Assembly (NCBI RefSeq): GCF_028769735.1
Contig: NC_088173.1
Span: forward strand, 7,461,038 to 7,525,037
Length of the DNA: 64,000 nt
Source: Zonotrichia leucophrys gambelii
Lineage: Eukaryota > Chordata > Aves > Passeriformes > Passerellidae
Direction of reading: 5' to 3'
The notes below the pieces were generated by a model, which worked only from the letters and a program-made list of their open reading frames with translations, made no database searches and was not told the origin of the DNA. A program made the position numbers and the translations under genes. Shown in pieces: positions 25,886 through 61,695 of the stretch. Position 1 is the stretch's first letter, and every line of letters begins with the position of its first letter.

Positions 25886-28800
25886 AAGGCCAGACTATTT
25901 TCCTTTGACTTTGCTGGGAGCCATGATGAGAGGGCCATTTGCCTGCAAGCCCTTCTGAGGTGTCTCCTGCCCCCCTTCCTGGACAGCCTGCTCTTATATT
26001 CCAGTGTGATTTCTAAACAATATTTTCCCAATTTGCTTCTCATTTACAAACCCTATAATATTCTTGCAGTGGGAAATGTAACGATAGTTCTTCTTGTGGA
26101 CTTCAGCAAAAAGGTATGCATTTAATTAGGCCCTGGAAAACATGCTTTGGGAAAAAAAATGAATTTTAATTTTCTTTTAGTTTCCCTGCAGGGCCTTCCC
26201 TTTCACTTGTCCTTGCTGATAGAGGGCAAGAGTGACTAATTCAGCTCTTCATTGAGGTTAGCTCATTTATTTGAGCAGCAGGGACCACAGAGGGAATGTT
26301 TTAGCCAGTCTTATGAATTATTTGTTATTTTACCCCTGCTGGGTAAAATCAGCCCTCATTTGATATATTAAAAAATCACCCTACAAGAATCCAAATGAAA
26401 AACATCATGACAGTGCATTAAATAATACCGGTCCTGAAGAAAAGAAGATCAGTAAGTGCTGGGACTGATTACACGGTAGGATTTCCTTCATGGCATCCTC
26501 CAAATACAGGGCACTCCTTTCACTGTGGAATGTGCAGGGTGTCCTCTCCAAGTGCCCCCAAAATGTGGGCAGGAAAATGTCAGTGCAGAGGCCAGGGCAC
26601 ACACAAACCTGTGCTACCTCCTCACTGCACAGGCATGGCAAGAGCTGTCCCACGAGAAACTCTCCACACACATTTGTCCCCTCTCTGAGCCAGCTCCTCA
26701 GGAGTGAGCCCTGGGCCACCAAAGCCATGACCGAGGTCTCTTGCCCTCCAGACCTCTGAACGAGGGTGGCAGGAGTCCTGGGGCACCAGCTTCTCCTGGG
26801 CACGCTCCGGTAACAGGCTCAGACTCAGCCACAACGTGGTGTCACTAGATGGCGATGGATACCTTCGATACTGTGCAAAATAGCCAAAAGCTTTCTCAAA
26901 AGAGAACAGGGAAGAGAAAAAAAAAGATCAGAAGTTGCATTATACAGTGATATGGCACATCTCAAATAACACATTCTCGTTTTCTCTCCAGACTCAAGTA
27001 CCAACGTAGTATCTCAGGCTTCTTTGATAATTCTTTTGTTTGCATACAGTATTTTGGTTACTCACGGTCACACATTTTCCTTTTCTGATTGCAAATCTCA
27101 ATTACTTTTGTCAGCATTAGCATACTGTCTTCAGACAGAGGCAGAGCCTTGTTAAATACTAGCCATTAATAAATCAAGCATAAACCTAATTTAATTGCAA
27201 AATTTTGTCTATGCAATGTGAATACCCTCTCTCTCCTATTCAATAACAATTTTTTTCTGCAAATCTAAGCAAGAAGACATTTAAAACATACTAGCTTTTC
27301 CAGTATGCAGCATTTCAAACTTTCAACACATTTGAAAGTTCCTGACTTTCCAATTACTTTGCATTCTGAAGATTTGGTGCTTTATCATGCTAAAAAAAGT
27401 GCAGAAGGAAAACTGTTTTAAAAACTTCTTGAGTGCAATGAAGTCTTCTTCCTTCCAGCCTTGGCCCGTTAGTAAAGCCATGTTGGGAGAGCAAATTTAG
27501 GAACTTTTTTTTGAATGATAGAACAGAAGATTGCTTCATATGGGTGGAGACATGTAAGGTTTCACTCACTGTTACCCAAGTGATTAAAATCACTGCACTC
27601 ACAACTGAACATCAATCATGAATCTTCTTGACAACAAAAAATCCTTTCCCAATGTTCTGAGTCACCACAATGTCAATTCAATTTCCATGTCACCACAGCA
27701 TTTTAAGAGTGTTGAACTCAGCAGTTTTTTAAAGAGCAACTAAACTATTCCCAAGTGATTGATAAACATGAAATATGGGTAGCTAATGCCATGACAAAAC
27801 TGAATTTGCTCCTTCCTCCCTCCCTCCTTTCCTCAAAATATATTGTAAGCCAGACTAAAAAATTCCCATCAATGCCTTAGTAAGTACCTTGTTCTGTCTG
27901 AATAATTTAAATTTGGCAAAGTTTAAGCTTGCTCAACTCAATTTTCTTAAGTGCCTTGTAACTTGGTAAGGAGACCAACGTACTGATCATGAGTCTATCA
28001 TCCACTACACTGTCAGCAGAAAACACTTTTTAAAAATTATTTATATAGACTTTTAAAGTGTATTTATGCACAGCTCACTGCTGTTTACAGTTTTTAGGGG
28101 ATGGGTACTGAAGATGTGTGCAGAGTGACTACATTTTTAAGTTTCCAAACTCCAATCTAAAGGGCTAAACGTTGTTGGTGCTGTCTCACCACTGATGAGC
28201 CTGATGTACTCAGAGGTGTATTTTATAAATAACTGAAGTTACAATGTTGGTTCTTTTAGTAGAACCAGAGTAACAGTTCTGCATTTAATTCTGAAAGGAA
28301 CATGTTATGACAGGAACATGCTTCTTCCACTCTGTATTCAATTTTTGCATGTGCCATATATTGTAATGATAAACAATACTTTGTATTTTGTCAAAGGTGT
28401 AGCTGAACACTGCTGAACACAAACATGTGTGGGCCTGCCGAACACCTCCTTTGACAAGTCTGGCAGGCAACAACCCTTCTGCAGGAGAATAAACAAAGCT
28501 GCTTAAAAACCAGTCCACTTTTCCAGGCATCAAGTTAAATATTTACAACAAATGTTAACTTCCCACCACACATCTACCCATCTTCATGTACTATTCTCCC
28601 TGAGGGATTGTCATCCCAGGTGACAAGTGAAATCAAGGTTTCAAAGTCAGATTCTAACGGTTTTGACAGATGTAAAGACAAAGATTCAGCAAATCACCAC
28701 TGTGAGAAACTAACCATAGGGCTGTCCATGCTAGAGAGCTCAAAGGTCAGCAAAACAAGGCTCCTGGTGGCCTCTTTCTAGGATCCACTTGTCAGAAAGA

Positions 28801-31194
28801 TGTGTTGAACTATTTGAGTGACATGAAAGCCTTGATCAGACTTCCTTTCCTTTGGAGAGACTGCTCCTCATTTTCTCTCATCTTGTGAGTTTAGAACCTG
28901 CCCCAAGTCAGACAAGGGAAGCACCCATGCATGTCCTGAGATCTGGAAATAGTGCTGTGGAAAGGCTGCTTTTCCTCCCTCTCTGTGAAAAGGGAAAACA
29001 CAGCGTGGGTGCAACCACAGCTGTTCACAAAAAACTCTGCAACAGATCTAATTTCGCACACAGAGGAATTTCTCTTGCTCCTGTGACACAATGGAAAGGT
29101 TTCATTTTTGTAGCATTACTATCAATTAATACTATTTCTATATATTCACCCAGGGGCCTCTGCTTGGGTGTGGTCTCACTTCTGGCCAGAGCAAGCTTGG
29201 AATCTGAGGAACAAGAAGGTTGTGGAAGCCTATTATTGACCTGATATTTCATGGGAAGCTTATGGACCAAGCCCTGCTGCTCTTCAGTTCCCAGCATATG
29301 AGAAGGGCACTCACAGCGCAGGAATGAATGAGAAAGCAGAATCATGGCTCTTGCTATTCAAAGCACAGACTATGGTGACTATTAAGCAGTGACTCCCCTT
29401 GTTCATTTCATTTATGTCCTTACTCTTTGTAAAAATAGCAGATGATTCAGCAGTTCTGAAGCTTTTTTCTGAGACTTTTTTCTCACTTTCCTCCCCCTTT
29501 GTCCACACACACCTGCAGGGAGTGTATCTTGTGGGGAGAAAAAAATTGCTACAGCTGCTGGCAGCAAAGTAATGGTGGCAGCAGAGGAGTAGGAAATCTG
29601 GGGGACAGACAGACCATAAAATGACCTGGTGGGAGAGGAAGGGAAGAGGAAGCAGAGGAGAGGCAGGATGCAGGCAGTGCACTGACCACTAAAGAGCTCT
29701 CAGAGGTGCCCCATTAGCTATCAGAGCAGGCCCCTAAACATGACAGAATCACCAGGAACAGCTGCAGTTTTGGAGCAGCTCCCAGGAGTCCGGGTCTCTG
29801 AGGTCCTGGTCCTCCTCTGCACTGCCTGTCTGCATCTCCTGGCAGAGCCCTTTGCCACAGCCCCACTTCACACTGTGACACTCCCAGTTCCAGCCACCAG
29901 TCCCACCCTGGTCCCAGTATTTGCACTACAGAAAGGATTAAACTCCTCCTGTTGCTACCATAGAAGCATGATTAATTCAAATGACTGAGGGTTTCTCACA
30001 CCACTGATGTTTGGCCTGAGGATAGTCATAGAAGAAGAAAGAAGTTATTATTGCGTGGTCCTGCTATAAATGCTCTAATTTGGAATAAAGTTCCCTGCAT
30101 AGTTTAAGACCCACCAACTACTGAATCATCAGCAGTGTCACTGTAAGTATGGGGGTCATGGAAGATCCTTAATGTAAAAAACCTTTATATTATAGTTTTC
30201 TTGGCCTTTTTGTAGGACTGTAAATTCTGTTGATAAGTAACTGCTCTCACAGAATATATCTGGATTCCCTTAAGGCACTTGACTTTGTACCATATCATAC
30301 AGACACAGAGAACTAGCTGGATTTACAAACTGGTTTACAGACCAGTCCCTAAGGAGTTATGATAGTCATTAACGTGGTGCCAGTGAGCAGAGTGCCAAAG
30401 TCTCAGCTCATGGGCCAAAACTGTTTAGTAGTTCTACAACTGTGAGAATTATACAAAATCTGTGGCAAAATCTGCTGTTGATAAGAAGTTTGCTTCATTT
30501 GCAGATAATGAAGACATTACCATAGGAGTAATTAAATTGCTTTGTTGAAAGATAGCAGCCCTGATGTATTTTAATGCAGTTAAACACTCAAGATGATAAC
30601 TGTTTTGGGAAAACAATGACATAAATTGCATGTATGGATCAAAGGCCTGGATTCTGGTGAGAAGCTAACAGTGCAAAACCACCCCAGAATAAACCCTCAA
30701 ATAATGCTGTACATACATGGAATGTATTCTTTGAATGTATAAGGGGAGAGTGTTGTGCAAGCCAAGGAAGTGACCCAGTCTTGTAAGGATGTGGTAAACT
30801 CATGCCTGGCAGTTTCAACACACCAGCAGTCCATGCACTATACCTAACACAACCAGATTGTGTGGCATTAAATGCCCCCAAACTTTGCAACTTCTCAGCA
30901 CATCCCGCAGGTCTGAGCACCCGTCTTATTTTCCTTCTTCCCCTCCTGAGCCTGGTAAAAACTGCTCACAGCAGTGCCATCCCCTGCAGGCTCCAGCCAT
31001 CCTCTGGCCACTTGCTGGCGTTCCTCCTCTCCTCTGCTAAACCAGGCTCCAAAATGAAGCTGGTGAGTAGATGGAACTTGGGAAGAGATAAAAATTGTGA
31101 AGGGGTGGGACTAAGGACAGTGTCACTCAGTGGCTCAGGGAAGGGGGACACAGAGAATCCCCACAATGCCAGCTGATGAAATTTGGAGACAATT
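25886..31194. other. Intergenic stretch, no gene recognised
   Basis: No supported exon. Open frames near 26400-26834 and 28850-29345 occur on both strands at once without similarity or splice structure. A pyrimidine-rich (CCTT)n-like run lies near 27808-27833. Confidence 0.4.
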
Positions 31195-31408
31195 CGTCAC
31201 AAGACACAAAACATCCCAAGAAATAGGGCAGGAGGCAATGGGCAAAAAGTTCTAGCTGAATATTAAAAACTTCTTTACTGGAACACATTGCCCAGTAAAC
31301 ACAATCCTGTGCCCTGAGCTCTAGGATAACTCTGCTTGAGCAGGGAGGCTGGACCAGATCAACGACTGTGGTCCCTTCCCACATTATCCATTCTGTGATT
31401 CTGTGACA
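31195..31408 (+). mobile_element. CR1 LINE 3' tail fragment
   Basis: The plus strand carries 'gcaggaggcaatgggcaaaa' near 31229, 'aaaaacttctttactggaac', 'cattgcccag', 'gaccagatcaacgactgtgg' near 31353 and ends 'ccattctgtgattctgtgac' at 31389-31408. This order is the standard CR1 3' end, with internal deletions. It ends about 250 bases before the SLAIN2 CpG island. Confidence 0.85.
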
Positions 31409-31898
31409 AATCCCAAAGCCCCACTAATTCTTTAAACCTAAAGGTGCAAATTTTGCTATGGAGGGCAAAATCACCACAACCTTTAAAAGAATATGCATCT
31501 ATTTATACAAAATATACACTCGAAGGATGTTCAGTTCACACGTCTGTCATACACAATAGGCCCAACACTTTCACCCAGGCCTTGGACCATGGGCAGCCTT
31601 GTACTCTCCAGAGGTTTTGAACGATATTCCGGGGCTTCCATTCAACTCCTGTCCAGGACCTGCGGTGCCCAAGACACGGGAGGCCAGGCCAGGCCAGGCC
31701 GCTCCCTCAGGAGCGAGCCCACGGCACGAGCCCCTCGCACGGCCCCAGGCGGGGCTGAGTCACAGCCTCCCGCTGCCGGGCCGCGAGCCGCCGCCACGCC
31801 GTGCCGTGCCGCGCCGTTCCGTTCCGTTCCGTACCCTGCCGCCCGGAGAGAAGGCGGCGCGAGGGCCGGCGGTTCCGGCGGCAGAGGCGGAGGCGGTG

Positions 31899-31910
31899 AC
31901 ATGGCGGCGG
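31899..31910 (+). promoter_or_regulatory. YY1-like motif / in-frame upstream ATG
   Basis: The core ATGGCGGC (31901-31908) matches the YY1 binding motif that commonly sits just downstream of the start site in housekeeping CpG-island promoters. The same ATG is in frame with the SLAIN2 start 126 bases later, without an intervening stop. Confidence 0.5.
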
Positions 31911-32026
31911 CGGATGTGCGTCCTGCGCCCCGCCCCAGCCCTGCCCCGCCGCCGGCGGCCGGGCCGCGTAGACGGGGCGGCACGGCCGCCTCTCCCCGCG
32001 CAGCCGCCGCTCTGCCGGCGGCCGCC

Positions 32027-55033
<23,007 letters not shown>

Positions 55034-58000
55034 GTAAGTACCTTTAGTGCTACTTCAGTGGGAATTTCAGAGTTAAGTGATGGTATTCAGCTGTCTTTGC
55101 CCAGTCTCAGGGCAAAGCAGAACATTGCATGCCACACTGGAGATGCTAATCTTGATTTGTAATCAGACTTTTGTGAATCTGTTTTTATGGTTTGCAATAT
55201 AGTCGAAGTCTGGTTTCTTATTAAGGTGTCATTCATAGTTTCCCAGAAGTATATGTAGAAGTAATATGAAGAATTATAAATACAGTATTTGAGCATGTCC
55301 AAAACTTTTCTTTCTAGGCTCTGAAAAAACACCTAGATGATGTTTATTGCTTTTTTTAACTAGTGAAACATGACCTGAAAGTGTTAATTTCAGTTTAGCC
55401 CTTTAAGTTAACCCATGTCTGCAGTTTCTTTCTTTCTTTTTTTTTTTTTTTTCTGGGCATATGGATTATATATCCAGTTGGCAATTTTATTTACTTAAAG
55501 TGTCAGTTACTTCCTAAAAATGGTTTGGGTGAACCTGTGTCTCATAAAACATATTAGCCCATTGCTGGACTCCCATTGCTCTCCTAGTTTCTCCAAAAGT
55601 TAACTGCTGATGGGAAAGTACTGCTATTCTCACAAATCTCTTGAAAATGGTGACCTTAAAGAAGCTAAAGCAAATGAAAATTAAATATTCAGTGTTTCTT
55701 TATATGCCAATATTGCCAGTTCCTGTTGTTTAAATGTTTCCTGACCATTTCTTTTAAAACAAGTTTCTGAATTTAATAACCTTGTGTGACATTTTCAAGG
55801 AAAGAACACATTATGAATATTTTATGTGAAGAGCTTTGAACTGTAAAATTCTGTGATAAAGGTTCATCAGTAATCTAAATATTTGGCAGGAAATGTAAAA
55901 ATGATGTTTGTGAATTTCACTAGGGGTATTTTACCTATAGAACAGTGAAGCCATAGTGGCATACCTAGTTGCTTGTCTTAAAACTTTCAAAACAATGTGT
56001 TAAAGCTACCAAGTACAGTTAAATACAGAATAAGGAGTAGAGACCAAGCCAAAGACTCCAAGGTTTCCATCTTTGTTCAGCCTCAGAGCAGATGTAAGGA
56101 TTGTGTGGACAGTCAGTCCCAGGTGTGTGATACTGCAGTAGACAGAAGTTAGTGTGACTTTACCATTGTTCATATAAGTTATTCCAGCATCCTTCCACCT
56201 TGGCCCTCTTCTTCCACCTTTGGCAGGCACTCAGAAGGTGGGATTTCAAGCTGAAAGGACATTTGTGTAGTTCAAATGCACAACTGTTACCTGTTTGGTA
56301 GCCTTATCAAAGTAGAAAGCACTCAGAGCAGTTAGGCAGCTGGTGTACAGCTGTGCTATTTCAGTGGTAGGAAGAATTATCAAAATAAGCTGAAATAAAT
56401 TTAATGAAAAAATATTTTTAGTGAAAATCTCTACAGATTTCATTTGGTGCTTTAGAATTGAGTGAACTGGAAAGGGAAGAGCATAGAGAGCAACTTAGCT
56501 AGAAGGCTATTTCCAGAATTAAAAGTATATTCATGGCTAAACTTTCCAGAAAGACCAGACAACAGAAGACTCAGTATTCAATATTTAGTCAGTTACAATT
56601 GCAGGAACCAAAGTGGTCTGATTGTGTTTATATTTCTTTTTTTCTACTTGTGGATGCATTAAGAATTACTAGGTAAATTTGCTTTTCGTTCGTAGACAAT
56701 TTCCCCAAATGTGAACCACTCTAGACCAACTTACATTTAAATGTAAGTTAAATATCATTAATAAAGGCCAGATTTCTAGCTTTTACAGTTTCCCTGCTCT
56801 TACAGATGTTTGTCAGAGTCTTGCTATTGACAATCGTAAAACGGTTTGTGTGTGAAGTCGATGAGTAAGTATCTTTGCTTAGTCTGGATTAAAAAATTTT
56901 CTGCAAAACTGTACATTGTATCAAGATTTCCAGAATTGTGTCCTTTTTATTGTATACTTTTTGTTTTATTGGTTTTATATTTTGTCACTTTGCACAAAGC
57001 ACTGTTAAATTGCAGCAAATTTTTGTTTTCCCTTGGCAATGATTTCTGGGTCTTGGGATTTGAAGCTTCCTCATACAGCTGCTAGTTTTGCATGAGCTTA
57101 CCTTTGCAAGGACGCTGGCTTGCCACCCGAGGTCACCACTTTGCTCCTTGTCAAAGATTCGCGGTTCATAATTTACTTGCACATTTGCTGTGGCTGCAAT
57201 ACTGAACTTGCTATGGTTGCTGGCATTCAAAAAATGAGCTAGGAATCCAGTAAGTTTCTGAAATGACAATTCCTCTTGCAGTTTATAGCCAAATTGTATT
57301 TGCTTGCTTACAGAAGAGAGGGAAGACACATGTGATGTGTTCAGCAGTACAACTGTAAACATGAAAACATAGGCCTTTTGACTTTTAGCTGCAGTGTCGT
57401 GAACAATCCAAATTGGTTTTGAAGAGAGACTGAATTAAGTAGCAATTTTAACAATTTGATTCTTCATTTACATCTGAGTCTCCGTGCCATTCTGCAGAAA
57501 GTACTTTTTTTTAAATATGAAAGCTAGTAAATAGTTCACCTTAAAACACTAGAAGATATGGTAATATGTGTGTTCCCCAAGGAATAGGTATTGTCTAAAG
57601 TGTTAGTGATAGGAAATCTCTGTGTTTGGGTCCTATACCACATAGATTGTACAAAGCTCTAGAAATGGTAGGGTGACTTCCACGTAGGAGCTACCTGCCT
57701 TTGAATTCTGTGTGATGCTTTTGTACTTAGTGGCACTATGAGCACATGGATGCTTTTAAGAAGAGCTAAATACAAAACTTTCTCGAGCTGTAGATTCAAA
57801 CTGTCAGTAAAGTGACTGGTCTGCTTGCCAAGATCCAACTGCTTGGCATGTTCAGCGTAAAAGGAGGAAGAGTAAGTTTTGAAGAGACCAAGTTGTCCAG
57901 TTAGTTGATCAGAAGTAAATGTAACTACATGAGTTCAGCACGCAGCAGCTGTGACAGGGAATGTCACAGCACACAGAGCACTTCAAGAGCAGCAAGTGGT

Positions 58001-59960
58001 GTGGATAAACACGCACTGGGCGCTTATCTCAAACTGCATGTTTGCTCAGCATTGCTCAGATTGTACTGCCTAAGCTCTGTTCAGTGTTTCAGTGCACAGA
58101 AATGTTTTGCTGTTGAGTGTCTATTTTTCTAGAGTCTCCATTGAGAAGGAAGGAATTTGATATATGCGTATTTAAAATCCTTTCCATATCATCCCATCTC
58201 TCTGACTTGCAAGAAGTGTGAATAATGATGGGGGAAGAAAGTGCCATGTGCAGTAGTATATTGAAATCTGAGTGGATTAGGACAAAACAAATTCAAAATA
58301 TGAAGAAAGAAGCTTTTCTTCATTTTGTGTGGTATAACAAAAACAGTGATTCTGTAGAAAATAATAAAGTGGAATACTTGAGGACTGAAGCAGTCTGCCT
58401 AGTGGTCTGCCTCAGTAAATTTCTAGGAATTGTGCCCATATTTAGAGACCATACTGTACTTAATTGGCTATTCACATGTATGCTTTAAAAAAAGTTTCTA
58501 GGAAGACCATGTGCCAGTTGAGTAAGAATTACATATTGCCAAGGCTATTTAGATTCTAGTAGGTAAAAGGAATAATGTTTTTATTAGTAGTAGGCACAGG
58601 CAGAATTTTACTGTTTATGAACAGTCTAATTCCTTTTTGCTCTTTGTTGAAGATGACAGTTTTAGTTAGTTATTAGGACTAAATTGAATAGCCCACCTAG
58701 TCATAATTTCAGCATGATGTTAATAAAACATATGATGAATTTTTAATAGTTCATAAAATACTGTGTATTTTGCACTGACTGAAGCATAGGAAAGGTGATA
58801 GTAATCATTATGTGCTATCAAACAAAAGGATTAACTAATATTAGGATTCAGATTATTCCCCCCCACCTTCTTTATAGCAATATTCAGTAATTGGTGATGG
58901 GATTATTCCTCACTCAGGGTCAGGATCTTTTTGCACAGATGTTCCCCCATCTTTCTTCCTTCTCACTATGGAAATAAGCCTTGCTAGTGCAATCAGTTTT
59001 ATGCTGCTATTAAACTTCATACACTGAGATAAGCAGAGATGTTTATTCATACATTATCATTTTATGAAGTCTCTGTGTAGTCAAAGCTTTATTTCATTGA
59101 CTACTTTCCTCCTTCTCCCCCTTAAATGTGCTGCGATGGAAATAGGCTGAGTCAGTGCATTCCTTCTGGCAATAAGTAATTCTCTCCATGCCAAGATTCT
59201 GCAGCTCTTGGAACATTGGCTTCTCTCTTGGTAACTGGTAGGTAGTGAGGTCATTTCAAGGCAGCACCAGCCCTGAGTGTTACTAGGCAAAAGGCAGGAT
59301 GAGGGAGAAAAGGAGCAACAAAAACCAATTTCCATCATGCCGGGTACATGCTGGCAGTTGATAAATCTTAGTGTTAAGTCTTCATTTTAAGCTTAAGTCC
59401 TCTTGCATACCTTTTGAAGAGGAAAGAAAAAAGACATCTTTCAAGAAGGCTTAAGTCTCCATAACTGAAGAATACAATTTGTTTATATGATGATCATATT
59501 AGACAAAGATTTATGCTTTTTTATAGTATTAGAATATTTTTTTGAAAACACTTCTAAAATTAAAAATTTAGTCTTGCTAGGTCAAATACAACAGTTTAAT
59601 TTTCATCTGTATCTAATCTTGCTCTCATATTGCTGTAGCATGTTTGCTAGGTGGCTTGTTCTCCCTTTGGTGTTTTAATTTTTGTTTTGCATTTCTGGGC
59701 TTTTTGCCCTGCAGGAAGCTTTACTCTTACCAAATCTGCGCATTTTGCACTGCAAAATTTCTGACACACTCCTCTGCAACTCTTTGCCATTAAGAGCAAG
59801 CACCATTCACAAAACGCCATCACTTCCAGAGTCATAACAGCTTTTAGAGTGTTTTACTCAGTTTCTTGATGCTTCACAAGTGGATACAATTCTGAAATTT
59901 CCAGTAAATTTAGTTTTCTTCTCTTCTTAGACAAATATAACACTTCTTGTCTTTCAACAG

Positions 59961-60038
59961 CTCTGCAAAGGCAGAAAAATTTGCCTCGTGCTGCCTTCAA
60001 AACCAAACAGTTTCTTCAAACTCCATCTACAAAAGGAG
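59961..60038 (+). CDS. SLAIN2: Candidate SLAIN2 cassette exon (78 bp, frame-preserving)
   Basis: The acceptor is TTGTCTTTCAACAG|CTC and the donor GGAG|GTAATT. The block is 78 bases, exactly 26 codons, enters in the phase left by exon 6 (one base) and leaves in the same phase, so it could be included or skipped without shifting frame. With the A carried from exon 6 it reads TLQRQKNLPRAAF, KTKQFLQTPSTKG with no stop. The peptide is basic and Ser/Thr/Pro-bearing like its surroundings. I do not recall it in the main human isoform, so it may be an alternative exon. It was recognised by splice signals and phase only. Confidence 0.5.
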
Positions 60039-61559
60039 GTAATTAACTTACAACCTCTTATCAAGCTCCAGCAAATCTCAGATAATGGTTCGCCTGCATT
60101 AAATCTCACGTGTTCTAGATTATTAAACTTGCTCTTGCAATTACTGTAGAGATTAACCAAGTGGTCCTTGCTGTATGAAAGTTAACTTCTTGGTCTAAAT
60201 ATTGAAAATAAACTCTGTGTTATATAGGAGATTGAATTTTGAGATAAAAATCCAAGGAACAGTGACTTTTTAACATTAATCTGGAAATAGGGATTAGAAA
60301 AGTAGACTCCTAAATACATATTCACTAGGGCTGCATTTGTATAGGAATTCTTTAAATGGCAAAATACAGTTTTTAAAACAGAAGTTGTAAAAATACTCAT
60401 ACAATCCTTTGTGCTGGGAACAAAAGATAACAAATTTATCTTTGAGAAGATGAGTGTAGACTGTCAACTTATTTTGCATGTACTTGTGCTTTCTCTTTTC
60501 CTCTCAAAAACAGAAGGTTAATCCCAACACATGAAACAGATGAATTAAGGTTTGTTGATTCAAGGAATTAGAGACTCTTGTATATAATATTCCAGTTTGC
60601 TAATGGTTGAACTTGACTTTTTTTTTAATACAATGAAATATCGAGTCTCTAGTACAATTAGTTTTATCTGATTTTTAATCAGCTCTGGCAGCCTTGTATG
60701 TGACACTGCCTCAGTTTCACAGTTAAGGTAAACAATGATTCTGGTTTTAAGCATAGTTGGTCTGTTGTCTATTACAATCAAGAAGATCTCATTTTAAAAA
60801 TCATATTACACTTGAGACTAATTCATAAGCTTGTAGATGCTAGAATCCTCTGAGTGTTGTGAGAGTCACTGGTGCAGACATGAGGGACTGCCAGAATGTA
60901 CATGTTTCTCTTGGGGCCAATGCCAACTCCTTAGAGTCATCTTCATGCCATGCAGAAAGTTTTAGCAGAGTATGAGGCCTGTGGAACAGATTCACGTGTC
61001 TTAAGAGGAAGTCTTTTAACAGTTTTCATACTTCGTACCAGATAAAGTTCTCCCAATGTTCTGCTTTGCATAAGAGCACCATTGCTATTCCTCTGCAGAG
61101 CTTTCTTTGCTTTCTTTCCAGTTGGCCATGCCCCCCTCTGGCTGTCTGGAACACTTATTAGGTCAATGGCCTAGTCTGAGCCTGTAGGAATGTACAGAAA
61201 ATCATTTCTTTGAGTTTATATTGTTTGTAAAAAATTATTAAACCTTAGAGAATGAGGAACAGAGCATATTGCACTGCCAGTTATATATTCCAGTTTATGG
61301 CTGTTGTCATTCCTTACTGCAAATGAGGACCCTTTCAGTTACTTGCTTTGTCTTTTTCAGTTACTTGCTATTTTATAGTCCTTAATGTGTTGGTTTTCTT
61401 TCTTCTGATCTGAGATCCTCATGAGTGTAGAAGTATTTAATAGTAACGAAGCAGAGAAATGAACAGCTGAGCGACAATTTATTTTACCTTCTTAAAATAC
61501 TGTTCATTACATAGCTTGACACCTTTCACACACATGTTGGCTTTTTTTTACCACTTTGT

Positions 61560-61695
61560 GGTAACATCTCCCCAGCACCTTCTCTTCTCCAGGCTGAAGA
61601 CCTCCACCTCTCTCCAGATAGAGGAGAGATACTCATCCATGCTCTGTACCTGCTCCAACAGGTCCACATCTTTCCTGTACTGAGATGACAGATCA
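61560..61695 (-). mobile_element. CR1 LINE fragment, antisense
   Basis: The plus strand reads 'cagcaccttctcttctccag' then 'gctgaagacctccacctctc', 'ctgctccaacaggtccaca' and 'tctttcctgtactgag': the reverse complement of the CR1 3' region (usually '...ttctcttctccaggctgaac...', '...caacaggtccatgtctttct...'). It is a short, decayed piece inside SLAIN2 intron 6. Confidence 0.8.
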
